A stretch of DNA of 64,000 nucleotides from Brachycybe producta (Eukaryota > Arthropoda > Diplopoda > Playtdesmida > Andrognathidae), in assembly GCA_036925085.1 (NCBI GenBank), contig JAUPFP010000005.1, positions 8,438,498 through 8,502,497 of the forward strand. Reading direction: 5' to 3'. This document shows positions 33,490 through 49,732 of the stretch, piece by piece (the stretch's first letter is position 1; every line of letters begins with the position of its first letter). The notes below the pieces were generated by a model, which saw only the letters and a program-made list of their open reading frames with translations, was not told the DNA's origin and did not search any database. The translations under genes and the position numbers were made by a program.

Positions 33490-36400
33490 AAGACCCTTTA
33501 ATCAGAATTTCAACCACGAATTCAAAGTTGAAGTGCAAAATTTTCTTCTTGAATTCAGACCAAAGTCATTTTCATTAAAGGTCTGCTAATCCACATATGC
33601 TGTCGTTTTGTAGCAGTAAAAAAACAATTTAGCAGCTGTCCCCCACAATGACAAGTCTTAGCAATTAAATTGCAAGAAAAATAATAAAAAACGGGTTAAA
33701 GAAATGGCATCAACAAATATAATAAGAAGAAGCAATAACTTTCTGATCATACTTTTATATAATATTTTAATCAACACTATATAAAATAGATTAAAAGGGA
33801 AAATGAAAATTTACAACTTCGTGACTTTCCTAATTAAAATCGATACACATTGTTACACTTATTATAGTAGACAATTAAGGTGAGTGTTTCTAAAGAAGAG
33901 AAGAAAAAAAAGAGAACCCTGGCAAGGACAAAAATGATGAGAATAAACTATAGGAATGATTGCAGACATAGAAAAACCTAGAATAGGGTAGGGTGCCCCC
34001 TATTATAAGAACACCAAATGCATATAAGGCCAAACAAACGTTAATTGCTAATTATCAAGAAAACTTGCTACTGAGAAGCACTGCTGTTATATTGTATACG
34101 TTAGCTGTTATCAGTTTGAACCTTTTTCACCCTAAACAAAAAGCAATAATTCCCACCAACTTCTCAGCACATCATCATCATAAAACCTAAAATGGAATGC
34201 AATTCGCTAAAATAATAATTAGACAGATTGCTTTTAAAATTCTTAAGCAATCTTAAAACAAATAAAAACTGTCCTCAACTTTCAGGATGACACTATATTG
34301 TCTTTGGATAAGTTGAGACAGACATTAAAAACATTTTGACAGGATACTGAAGAAAAGTGATGATGTCTTATGTTGTTTTAGATGCATTGTCAATGTTTAA
34401 AATTTTAATTAGCACAAATGCAAGCATAATTTAAAACCAACGGCTTGTTTTTTTTTCTCTACAGTGGTCAGTAAATATGCTAACATTTCAGAGAGACATT
34501 TACAAATGGTGAACTTCACATTTTCTACAAAAAAATAAATTCAAAGTTCATTTGTTTGTTTTCATGACGATTTCAAAATATTAATTTTCATCTTTCAATT
34601 AACTTTTGAACATAAAACATGAAGTCTCGTCATTTTAAAAAAATATTAATCATAAAAAATTTTTTATCATTTCATGCGTTGAAAGTGGAACAATCAGTAT
34701 CTAAATTAATTAGTGAGAAATAATTTACAGGGTCCATAAAGAATTCCTATTCTATTAATTATTAGGGCGATGTGACAATGGAACTACCTTACTCGCAAGG
34801 AGTTTTGTTCATTGACTCTATGGTATTCATGTACGATTTATTGTATTTATGTAAGGTTTCTTTCTGGTCTTGACAATGCCTTTCTCTTGATGCACTTGCA
34901 CTCATGTCCCTCTGTAACAGGCACCCATGGCTGCTTGCAGAGTAATTTTTCAAATTCAAAATACTTTTTAGCAGAGGAGTTGACCAAAAAATATACCTTG
35001 TGTCATTTTTTTCTGTTAATAGTTAATACCAGTACCGAAGAAACCTTTTGCTTAAAACCTTTCAGAAATTTTTGCATTCCTCTCTTTTCTATTAGAGAAA
35101 ATGATCCACGATAACTTTTTGGTGAACCCTTCTGACGTCACAAACTTCAAGTTCAAGTGTAGTGACTGTACATCTTGTACCATTAGCATAAAAGTATCCA
35201 TAAATATATTATAATTTATAATTTTAAACTTTTGTTATCTAAAAATACGTCTAAAATGCATAAAGCAGATGGAAAAAGACAAGACATTTTCAGAAAACTA
35301 GTTTTTCTCAATGTCTATCAGAAGTTCCTCTTAAGTTCGTAGCATCCTAGTATGTCACAACCTTAAACATACTAGTTACAGCACATATATAGATAGACCC
35401 CAGTGATTGAATCCAACAGAGCAAAGGTTGTCAAACGGCAACAATTAATAATGGGTGACTTGTCAATTCAAAATGTTAAATAATGATGTGTCAATGTCTA
35501 ATGGGAAGATAAGGATGAACGAGGTTAAATTTATCCCGAGAATTACAAGTACAACACCCAGTGAAAAACCAAAGGGTGTCTTGAGATTTAAGCTAAGTCA
35601 CCCAATTTAATTATTTTTTTTTTACAAAAATACACACAGTTTCTCCATCACCCCACCCCTTCTTGTGTCCGCTGCTTTGCCACAAAAGGTAGATGAGGAG
35701 GAAGAGGAGAATCTGGAATCTATGTGAATCTTCTGTCAGATTTGCGTGGCTTGCCAATAATAAGCACGCGTAACAAAAACAGCGGGTGGCCACAACATGA
35801 TACAGTCTCCATAGTCAATTCATCCAAAACACAAGGAAAGAAATATAAAAGTGCAAAAATGTTTTCTATCCGCTAAGCCAAACACAGTAAGTACAATTTA
35901 TTCTGTAATGTTTACAATGTCAAAATGTTCCAACATATTTCAGGGCATCAGGATATTAGCTACAGAGGTAACGTCACTCAACTGTTGCTCATCGAAACCT
36001 AAAACAACTTAATAAGAATTTACTATAAAAAGTTTCGATATATTTAAACAAGGTGCCTCGAGTATGATACAGACTCCAAATGTAGAAAATGTTTTCAAAT
36101 ACAAAAATAAAGAAATACAATCTGGTGGTAAAAAAAAATCTTGGTTTCAAACATCGTGTCCACACTAAGCTATCTGAAGGTGGCGTTACATTACTCAACA
36201 AATTACCATACACTGATGTATATTCATGCAAATTTTCAACTTTATGGGGATGAATTTATATGACAACATATTTCTTGTGCAGTTTTTGAAATAAATTGTC
36301 CCTTTGGCAATCTTGACTAAGTAGTGCGATAATTAACAATGTGAAACTCGATCTAGGCTCCATTCATAGGAATGAGCTAAACTCAAAGCCATTTTCGAGT

Positions 36401-37368
36401 AGCAATTGGAAGGGAAGTCATTTAGGTACTCGGGACTGACTCCAGAGTAAGTCAGTCAATTTTAAATAACCGTTGTATACAACCTAAAAATGTACACAAT
36501 CATGTGTACCTTTTGGTGCAAGTGGCATATAGCATATGGGTGCCACATTTATATTTATAACATTATTCAACAATTTGATGTATGTCACCAAACTCATTAA
36601 TGATCTTTAGTCTGGTAAACTTGACCACTAAGGATATTCACACTAGTCGCAGTACAACAACATTATTGTATGTAGCCAGGCTACAATATTTAATGTTGTC
36701 TCCCTATTGCCTGCAATAATCTCTGTGCAAAAAACAACAACTCTGTCCTATATGCTGTTCACGACGAACGTGTTGCAAGTGGTACTGTAAACGACACTTC
36801 ACAAGAATTTCTGTAGTGTGATTTCTGCATAAAGTTGCAATTTCACACATAATGAGCCAAAACAAAATTCCAAAAAGTATAAAGATCTTTTTCGTTATCA
36901 TCTAAAGATAAAAATGCTGCATGACTTTTAAGTGTTTCTTGTTGCAGCAGACTTTTATGCTTTTTGGTTTATATCAGGCTATCAGCTCAATAACATGTTT
37001 ATGTGTTACAGCAGTACTTTCTGTCATTTTTGTTGCAAAAAACCCTTTATTTTGAGTTTTCTGTTACAGCCCATAAAATAACATGTACTTTTTGTGTGTG
37101 AGCTCTCTGGGCTTCTGTAACACTTGCACTTGCCTAAGAATGTATCTTAACTTTAAAAAGTTACATTTTTCATAAATGTCCGTATTTATGGACATGGCAA
37201 TTTACGAAAAATGAAATGACATTTATTTCTTTTTTCTTCTTTAGGAAAAAAAGACATTGATGTCATCATGCAATTTATATCTATTTCATTCATTTTTTTT
37301 ATAATAATGTAACAGTAAATCCGAAAAGGTTTTAACCCAATATAAAATTACAGAAAAAAAGGGTGGTA
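33490..37368. other. Non-coding DNA with repeat fragments
   Basis: About 34890-34970 (CCTCTGTAACAGGC...GCTTGCAGAGTAATTTTTCA) recurs at about 53108-53165. TGGGTGACTT (35453) and AAGTCACCCA (35595) form a short inverted pair. GTAACGTCACTCAAC (35971) and GGCGTTACATTACTCAAC (36182) are weakly similar. No exon following the 33220 candidate was recognised. Confidence 0.45.
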
Positions 37369-37690
37369 CCCATCTTGTCCGATTTCATCTCGCATGATGA
37401 CGAGAGTTTGAAGTGGAGGCTAGCTATCAGATTACATTACAGCACCACCAGTGTGCTAATGCTTCACCAACAGTGACCAAATTAACAAAATCCTCCAGGT
37501 CAGTTAACTCCACCAATGAATGTGCTTTTCCCCACATATATTGGAGGAAACTTAAAGAGGTTTCGAGCGTGCTGGCACAGCCAGATTACCATACTGCAAC
37601 TCCATAATTCAAAGCATTGCTAGCCTCCAGCTCCAACCCTCGTCGTCATCCGAGATGAAATAGGTTTAGATGGAATCGGACGAGATGGAA
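37369..37690. mobile_element. Foldback element with CATCTTGTCCGATT ends
   Basis: CATCTTGTCCGATTTCATCTC with GATGACGAGAGTTTG and GGAGGCTAGC at the left is mirrored at the right by GCTAGCCTCCAGCTCC, CCTCGTCGTCATCCGAGATG and GGAATCGGACGAGATGG. Arms are about 55-70 nt. A 64-codon open frame inside is attributed to chance. Confidence 0.88.
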
Positions 37691-37993
37691 CACACAAAAA
37701 AAATCCACAAGAAGAATTTCAACAGAATGACAGTATTCGTTTCCTGTCGCATTTGGCTATAATACTTTTATTTTAGTTTCTAACACCCATTGTTACACCA
37801 TACTGTCCCCTCCTCCCAATCCACCTTCATTTTTTTTTTTCGTAAGACTAAAAAAAAGTTACAAGTTTTAGATAAACGAGCTTTTTTTTCTTCTAACAAG
37901 CATAAAGTACTTTGAAGGATCTGAAGCGTTGTATGTCCTCACTTTCTGTCAAAACAAGACATCCATTTCAATTTAATAATCCCCGAAGGATAG

Positions 37994-38620
37994 TATGAGA
38001 ATGTCCAAAAAAAAAAAAAGGCCAAAGGCATTCCATACTATAAAAGATTTCGATTCAGTAGAATAAAAAAAAATCCATCCATAGATGAAGCCAATACAAA
38101 GACATTTGAAGAGACAGCAGCCACAGTTGATGACTCATTAAGATCTCTGAGTAACGGTGGTCGATATTGCAAAATATATGCTGATGCATCCAATTTTTCA
38201 AATCATATTAAAAACCGCAATTGCAAAAAAGTCCATGCCCATTTTCTAAATGAGAGCACACAGACCTATAAGTATACCCTTCTTAACCCTCCTTCCTACT
38301 CATCATCATCATCATCATTGCTTGAAGTAAACGGAAATATGAAAAATGAAATTGATTATATTATAGAAGAAATAGTTGTTGACAGAAAAGTACCTTTGGA
38401 TATTAGATATAATATAAATAAGAATATTGATTTCAATTATTATAATAATGTGAATTTGACTGAAATAACTTTTTTTTTTCGTACTTTTATGGCAAATCTA
38501 GCAACTCTACACAGAAACATAAATGTAGGAAGAAATTGGACAAAGAAAGTTTTATATTCTACTCAAGAAAAACCATGTATATTAGACAATATTTGTAACA
38601 ATATTAGACAATATTTGTAA
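37994..38620 (+). pseudogene. Decayed finger-motif ORF truncated by 22-bp tandem duplication
   Basis: Open frame of 208 codons between a TAG (37991-37993) and a TAA (38618-38620), much longer than this AT-rich DNA normally allows. It has no ATG in its first half (first in-frame ATG at 38339), so it looks like an internal exon or a fragment of a transposon gene. Visible in order: a Lys-rich N-terminus including a run of As at 38007-38019; an acidic stretch; a finger-like motif with Cys at residue 59, Tyr at 62 where a second Cys would be expected (TAT versus TGT), His at 71 and Cys at 77; a six-Ser run from (TCA)6; then an acidic/hydrophobic C-terminal half. Its end lies in a 22-bp unit repeated at 38581 and 38603, with a partial third copy at 38625. 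Without the 44 extra bases the same frame would run to a TGA at 38704. The family was not recognised. A finger protein of mobile-element origin is my best guess. Confidence 0.5.
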
Positions 38621-38640
38621 CAATATTAGACAATATTGGT
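38581..38640. repeat. 22-bp tandem repeat, 2.7 copies
   Basis: Two perfect copies of a 22-bp unit starting ATTAGACAATATTTG at 38581 and 38603, then a partial copy at 38625. It breaks the open frame at 37994-38620, because 44 bp is not a multiple of three. Confidence 0.9.
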
Positions 38641-38938
38641 AAAATTGCAGATAAGGAAGATATTAAAACTGATTGGTCCTCATTGGTCCCTTTTAAATGT
38701 AGATGAAGACATCATCAGCATTATTTGGTAATTGTACTGCTGCAAAATAAGAGCTCACTTATAAGTACCAAGTGCTAATTGCCTTCATTAAATCCATTCA
38801 GTAACATTGAAAGAATTTGCATCAAAGTTATGATCACAAATCAACACATTAGGAATTTGTATTTTTCAGTACTTTGCAGAAAACCCACTTATGACGCAGA
38901 CGATTCACCAATGAAATTTTAATTAAGATTCAAGTACA

Positions 38939-39235
38939 CAGTAGAACCTTGTTAATCCGAATTAATTAGGACCAAAGCTTGTTCGAATTATGTGGAATTT
39001 TAGGTAATTACAGACTTTGTCATATCTAAAGACTTGTAAAGGTACATTATATTACAATAAACGTATTTTGTTTCGTTTCGTGATTAAAGCAATTGTAACG
39101 TTTTATACTGTAATTCTAGTACATTATTTAACAAAATAAAATTCTTTTTCACGAGATTTTTCTTCTTATCCCTTTTCGATTTCAGATTATCCAGAATTTA
39201 GGACCAGCGAAGTTCGGATTAGCGAGGATCTACTG
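38939..39235. mobile_element. pogo/Tigger-like MITE
   Basis: CAGTAGAACCTTGTTAATCC at the left; the right end reverse complement is CAGTAGATCCTCGCTAATCC. Both ends match the CAGTAGAACCTCG..TAATCCG pattern known for pogo/Tigger (Tc1/mariner superfamily) ends. About 297 bp, non-coding interior with the inverted TTCGAATTA / GTTCGGATTA boxes. Confidence 0.9.
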
Positions 39236-42949
<3,714 letters not shown>

Positions 42950-43204
42950 TTTGATTATTCCGGGTTTCAGAAGTAACACTAAAGAGAAACTGAAAGTATA
43001 TTAGAAAGTAGTAGAAAGGGTGGCTTCATCACTTAATATTGTTTTGATGTTGATATCATTCAAAATAAAATTTTTATAAACAGAAGTTAAAAATTATCGT
43101 CTGGGTCAGATTGGGTCATATTGAAACTCACACGAAAAGCTAATTTTTAAAAGTTTTCAATGTGTAATTTATCCGTAAGTGATTGAGCTATTCTTCAAGT
43201 TTCT
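42950..43204. mobile_element. F1 foldback element, copy 5 (left part)
   Basis: GATTATTCCGGGTTTCAG, AAAGAGAAACTGAAAGTA, GATATCATTCAAAATAAAAT, then the mirrored half to CTTCAAGTTTCTA. Its right terminus reappears at 43786-43876 after the inserted F4-like DNA. Confidence 0.8.
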
Positions 43205-43785
43205 AATACCTTATATACACTTAAAAAGTTAAATGCATTTAAATATTAAACATGTTCTACAGAGACCAGTTATACCTAGTACACACCTGATAATTTAAAT
43301 ACATTTAAATAATAAACGTGTTCTACAGAGCCCTGTGAAGGGCAAACAAACAAATATATCGAATTCAATTTATTCAGTTAATAATCTGAAAATATTGAGT
43401 TAATACTTGAATATAATACATAAACTATTGACAAAATATTGATTTAGTATTTCAATTTAAAATATTAATAATAAATAAAGTCAATTTTTATTTGGTTCGT
43501 GTCCTTAACTGGATTCCATATAATTCACCTAAACACATTTAATTTGAATTCATTTAACTCATGTGTGTTCAAGGTATTACATACAAACAATATGTCGAAT
43601 TCAATTTATTCATTTAATATCTATATGTATATAGATTGCGTCATTAACTATTTTTACTATTTTTTAATTTGTTCATATATTGAGTAATAACGTAAATTAT
43701 ATCTTGTTCATGTCCTTAACTGAATTCCGTATAATTCAACTTAAACACATTTAACTTGAATGCATGCTCAAGTGTAGATAAAGCA
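43205..43785. mobile_element. F4-like insertion containing an internal tandem duplication
   Basis: AATACCTTATATACACTT at the left; GAATGCATGCTCAAGTGTAG at the right is its rough inverse, as in the element at 16525. Inside, CGAATTCAATTTATTCA (43360, 43596) and GTCCTTAACTG..TTCC.TATAATTCA (43501, 43712) show an imperfect internal duplication of about 210-235 bp. It separates two parts of an F1 copy. Confidence 0.65.
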
Positions 43786-43876
43786 TAAAACATTTTAAAA
43801 GTTTCTCTTAATTTGGCTCCAGAAAAACCGAATAACCAGAGTTCAAGAGGCGTTTACACTCTTAAAACCACATTAA
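43786..43876. mobile_element. F1 right terminus, displaced by insertion
   Basis: AAGTTTCTCTTAATTTGGCTCC, AACCGAATAACCAGAGTTCA, AGAGGCGTTTACACTC match the F1 terminus (compare 61675-61712). Confidence 0.75.
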
Positions 43877-45410
43877 AGAATTATTAATTTTTTTCATTCC
43901 TATATAAGTTAAAAGAATTGTTATTGTTCATTATGTCACAACAATATCATATCACATCTATTCATTAAAGTAGTAGCATATTAATGAATAATAATGATAT
44001 CTAATCTTACAGAAAAAAAACCATACGTCACTAATTACAAGTTACACGATGATCATCGAAATGAGACCAACAATTGTTTTTTTTTATATCCCTTTCATTA
44101 CAAAAAAAAAAATGTCGTTTTTTTCTGCTTTTGTTTCATTTTTGTATATTCACAGAAATGAGAACAATTGTCAAAGTTGCATATTACTCTTTCTCTCTAT
44201 CTAGGAGACAATTTCCTTCATTCAAAACAATCAACGCCACTGAAATACGAGAAAACAACATTCAAACCTTCTCAGTAAAAATCATTGCCTAGAATAATTA
44301 CTAGTCTTGTTGTTTTTTATCATGAAAGAACAAACAACACACAAAAAAAAGAGCAAGAAACATCTATAATAGCCAATATGGTTTATACTTTCATTACTTG
44401 GACAGTGTTTTTGGCCAAAAAAAAGAAATATATATATATAATATATAATAGTAGCAACCAGCAATGCAAAAAAGGAGGACAATTGCTACATGTCCACTAG
44501 ACATATATTCAAGTATAGAACCTTTTATACATGAAAACAAGAGCTTCAGTTTTGTAATTGCTGCTGTGAACTTTTTTTTTCTTCCTTCTTTTTTTTTCTT
44601 ATTCTTTGTCCCTCGCAATTACCAGCACATTAAAGAGAGAAAGGAAAGGGACCAGTTTTAGTTCAGAGAAACAATTAGGGACTTGGACAGAAAAACTTGA
44701 AGAAAAACACAGTACCTGTAATTAACGTGGAATGACACAAGTGCTATATATATATGTTACATATATATCTTAAGTTCTAGCTATGTGTACATTATATATG
44801 TATACAGCTTCTTATATACAGTATATACATGTGTATGTGTTCATAACATTGTATATAAAAACTGCTAGATGGAATCTTCTAATAACAAAGTATAAAACAG
44901 TTGCATAGAAGATGAAAAGGAAAAGAAATAAGAAAAAAAAAGCCTTTCAACAAATGAACTTGTGTAACATATACATTAAGCCAGGTGAAAGAATTGTGAG
45001 AGAAAGAAAATGAATCATTGATTACAATTTTCTTAAATAAAAATAAAATCATCTCTCAGAAAACCACAACTAAATTCAATTAATTGTTAGTCACTAGTCA
45101 GCTAAGCCAACTTATGTGTGCTGTTGTTTTATTTAAGTGAAAGTTAGGGCCCTACATTCTGTGGAGTCAGCATTACTCTTAAAATGATTTAAATCATTCA
45201 AAAAATTACATGCTCAAATAATACAACCACATCAATAGCTAGTTAGTTAGGTAGTGTTGATAAAATGTTAATAGCAATGTCTGTCAACGTCAGTGTCTTC
45301 TGGACAAAAGTTTAGTCAATGTAATCAATTGCAGTATATAGTACATTGAAAAAACTTTTAAAAAGTTTCACAAACAACTAGATTTCATTGTACAGAAGGC
45401 CAAATTCAAT
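43877..45410. other. Non-coding DNA, TATA-rich patch
   Basis: TATATA-rich at about 44740-44830. Overlapping open frames at 44280-44660 on both strands are low complexity. Confidence 0.5.
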
Positions 45411-45960
45411 AGTATTACACTAAATACACTACTGATATTCAGTTTTACACTGGTGTAACTTTACTTAAATTTCAATAAAATGCAGTGCACATTAGAAATA
45501 ACTGGGACACTGATGCCATCTCAGTTTTTACATTAGAACAATGCACATATAATAGTTCCACAACCCAATGTCACCAATGCAACACTAAATATCACTGTAA
45601 CGCTGCTTACATTCACTGTTACACTACTGTAACTTTATTTAAATACAATGAAGTGTAGTAGTCCACATTAAATATAAATATGAGCCTATGACACTGATGA
45701 TGTCAAAGTGTTTACATCATAACAATGCCAATACAATAGTGCAGCAATGAAATTTCACTATTGCAACATTAAATATCTCTGCAAAACTATTGACATTCAG
45801 TAGTTCACTGGTGGAACATCACTTAAATACAAATAAACTGTAATAAATCACTAAATAGGACTACTGTCCCGCTGATGTCAATCATGTCATCCCAGTTTTT
45901 AATATATCAGAAGTATACGAATATAGAGTACTACAAGTGATATATTGGTAAACTTCAATA
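45411..45960 (+). repeat. ~165-185-bp imperfect tandem repeat, three-plus copies
   Basis: Units marked by CAACACTAAAT-like starts near 45413, 45581 and 45765. Each carries ACT..TATTCA..TTTACACTGG, GTAACTTTACTTAAAT and GACACTGATG..ATC blocks. A partial fourth unit fades near 45960. Diverged, so old. Confidence 0.85.
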
Positions 45961-46867
45961 ACATTGGAATAAAACCTAACAGACATAATTATAAAACAGT
46001 TTTCACCTCACATAAGTTTTTGATCTACGTGAACATATCCAAACACGTACAAAAGAAACCCTCCGAGTCTTCAACTTCTTGTATTTATCTTTAAATAGAA
46101 AGACAAGTGAAAGAAAAGACACAAAAAGTACCGTGTTTTCAATTTGAGTACCCTATTAGTGTACAAGCCTCATTTTTCTCTATATTATTGCACAAATACA
46201 CAAATCTTTTCTTTTGTTTTTTGTTTTTCTCAAAATGTTTCTTCAAGTCCCCTCTCATCTTTGGTTGCTTACTTGTAACAACGTGACAAAAAACAACACG
46301 CAATAATTACTAAGGTTGGTATATTTATATCTTAGTAGATATATATTCTACCCCAGTATGTTCGTGCTAGAAAGGCGAGCCACTAGAATTATGATGCATT
46401 TCTTATTTTTCTTTTTCCTTACTTTCTTTTCTTCTATATTAGATGAGTACCAAGAGCGACACCCCCCTAAATCATATTGCATTTTTTTGGTTGCTTTACT
46501 TCAACCTAATCTTACTTTCTTTTTTTTGTCTTGTGCCAGCTAAACAATTAACAGCAGAGAGTCAAGCTCACATTCTAAGATCTTTGTTATAAAGTAACAA
46601 AATGACAAAGATTGCAGATAAAGAACAAGAACAACCAACAAGAAGAACAAAAAAAAATGCTCAACATTTTCTTCTTCTTTCATCATTTGTTGTCATCACA
46701 AAATGGTACTTAAACATTTGGACATGTTCAGCAATAACATAAAAATCCAATGCATTTTGTATGATGTAAAACAGCAATAAACAGAAACAAGTCACAAATT
46801 CCTAACACAAACAATTATTGCATATATATTTATTCTAAACAGAAAGAAAGACCTACATATTATTATT

Positions 46868-46902
<35 letters not shown>

Positions 46903-48632
46903 TGTTGTTCTAGTTACTATAAAAGAAACATGTTCAACAATTGAAACAATGAAAAAGAATGGACGTGCTTACAATTATTTCAAACATGTCACTATTATGA
47001 CCAAAAACAACTTTGTTATGGTCATTACAAAAAAAAAATAATGCTGATGATGATTTTCTTTTTCTTTTACGAACTAAGTCGAGACTATCTTCAGTGTAGA
47101 AGAGAAGAAATTAATTTCTGTAAGTTCTTACAACCATAATACAATATTTGTTCCAATTACAGAAAAGAACCTCGAGAGAAAAAACAAAACAAAAAACAGT
47201 TGATACTATAAAGAATAAGGCACTGAATTAATTTTAATTTATACAACTAACTGGATTAAATCCAATTAGGTGTACATGTTTTTGGCGACAACTTTGGAAA
47301 CTTGGCTGAGAGACTCTCGACATTGTAAGATTAATTTTATAAGTTAACAAAATATCTACAGAAATAAATATCAACGACGTTCGATAATGTCGACTTGTAA
47401 AAAAAAAAAATACGTGATTCCTATTGTGATAAGTGAACAATGCCAAATACTATATAAATGTGTATAATTTATACATTGATATCAGAGGCAGATAGAAATA
47501 ATAATGTAGAAATCAAGACATATACAGTATATAAAGATATATGTCTGAATATCCTTGTCGTGTTTGTGGTTTACACAAGGTAATGTCATCAAGTTAAGAT
47601 ATTGTAAGTTTTTCTAACTAAATATTATTTTAAGATTTATTAATATCAGATTTGCATTATTTTATTTGCAAGGCAAGTAAGTTACTAACATGCAAAAGTT
47701 GATTATGGTTAGAATAATTTACATTTTCTAAGAGAGAAAAAATTGGGTACGTCATCAAGTACTGCATATTTTGTACTTCAGGTTGCAACACAGGTTGCAC
47801 AGCATTGTACTATTAATTTGTTGAGTAATGTGAATCCACCTTTAGAGAGAAACATCCAAAATTTTATTTCTATCTTGAAATGAGAAAAAATGATCAAGTT
47901 TTTCACAAATGTTCATTATTTAATGTCTTCGATTTGTACTAAAATAATTTGAGAAATTATTACTTCAAATGTAATTAAGACAATCACAATGAAATTACGT
48001 TCACAAAATGTCCTGAAATTACAATTTCAACTTTTAGTTATCACATAGAGATAGATCTATTACTACTTTTGCATGTCTCATCCAAAGACAGCCATAACAG
48101 AAAATATCAACTATATTTCGTTTCTAACTAAATGCACGAAGTTTATGATAAATACTAAATGCAGTGTCTAATTATTATTCTGAAGTTTCAAACCATTACA
48201 TAAACTATAAAAACCCAAGATGTAACTTAGTGACCACATCAATTTTCTTCACAGTATGACAACCTGCTTTGTATGTATCTGTTCAATCAGTTTCCTTCTT
48301 ACAGACGACAACATCTTCAATAGTGTACACCACACCTAAATATTTACATGTTTTCCAGTCATCTTTGTCTTTCATCCATCACTTTTAAGAGGGTTTATTT
48401 TTTTTAAACAAAAAATACAAGAAGTCATTTCAAACTAGAATTTATAAAGTCTATACAACGGCAACAAACCTGCACAAATATTAATAATTTAAATCCTGAA
48501 TAAAAAACTTTGAGGGGGGAAAAAACATCGGTCATCAAGATAAGAATATTCAAGTCTATTCATTAATTATATGCATCACGATGTCCATGTTAGAACAGCA
48601 TGGTCAATGAGTGAATATAAGAATTTTTGAAA
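45961..48632. other. Non-coding DNA with ATC microsatellite
   Basis: (ATC)n at about 46867-46904. No gene or recognised family. Confidence 0.6.
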
Positions 48633-49130
48633 TTATACAAGGTGTTTCAGAACTTCATAAACGCATTCAAGTTATTACATTTAAGCTAAATGTGCAGTCA
48701 CCACACTGGAATAGAGTGGTTGACAAAAAAGTTGGGCATGTATCATTTTGGCTGATAAAAAAAAGTTCGCTACATCTTACAGCTGCTTAATACAGAACAT
48801 TTTTGTGTCGCCAGACAGTGGTAGACGGAACTTGCTTCACACGGGCCACTGTTGAAAACCATGCTGTCAGTACATTCTACTGGTAGGACCTTGATCAGTG
48901 ATCACTATTGACAAAACAAGCGATGTTCGCCACTTGTGGCTGTACTCGAACACACTCGCATTGTACACCTCCCATATGAATCAATGGTCATTTAAAAACG
49001 AACACATTTTGTGGAGAGACAAAGTGTTCCATGTAAAGAGGCTCTTAAGTTTTTAAAATTGGTTTAAAAGGCCTTCGGCATGATCGAGACAAGTATGATG
49101 CAATACCTGGTATAGCCTTTTAACATGGGG
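48633..49130. mobile_element. Possible mariner-like remnant
   Basis: ATACAAGGTGTTTCAGAAC at the left resembles mariner-type ends, and the following ~450 bp is GC-richer than its surroundings. No transposase frame could be read, so class is uncertain. Confidence 0.3.
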
Positions 49131-49652
49131 TGTTCGGTTATCGTTTACATTTGTTCTTTTCACGCGCAGTTATTTTCAAACGTAATTTAAAGTGCAATAA
49201 GCACTCAAATATACTGTCCATCCACCGATACGTTTGCATAACCAAATTATGTTTCTACTTTTACAATCATTCTGGAAATAGCTTAGATCTATATGCTAAT
49301 TTCCATGGACGAATAAAAATTGATCGCTGAAAACTGTATCATTTTGCCTAAAAACATCCAGCAAGGATAAAAAAAATTTATTGGGTGCGGGGTGCCGTGC
49401 AATATGGATGGTGACCATCCACTCACACTTTTATATCACTGCAGTGTAACGGGAGTCACCCGATTGATAGTTTTAGTGAACATTTCTGCAATAGAAATTC
49501 CAGGAAAAAAGCTAGATATTTAATGTAAAAATACGGCGCTCCGCATGGCCATCTTAACAAGAAAAAATATTGCGGTTCCTTCCATTTCGTGTTCCACAGA
49601 ACTTTTTGACAGATCCTTAGAAGAATAAAAATATTGGTTTATGTACATCATC

Positions 49653-49732
49653 ATTGATTCCCAAAGGTTGTGCCGCGGCACACTAATGTACCTTAAATTT
49701 TGCTAGGTGTGCCGCGATTTTCTTCAGGAAAA
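49653..49732. mobile_element. hAT-type end fragment (GATTCCCAAAGG...GTGCCGCG)
   Basis: TTGATTCCCAAAGGTTGTGC, the palindrome GTGCCGCGGCAC, then TTTGCTAGGTGTGCCGCG. The same blocks occur at 63278-63485. CAGTGRTTCCCAA-type ends are typical of hAT elements. Confidence 0.65.

Noticed and set aside
34812-35114. 100-codon plus-strand frame
   Set aside because: Part of it recurs as a dispersed repeat near 53.1 kb; no recognised domain.
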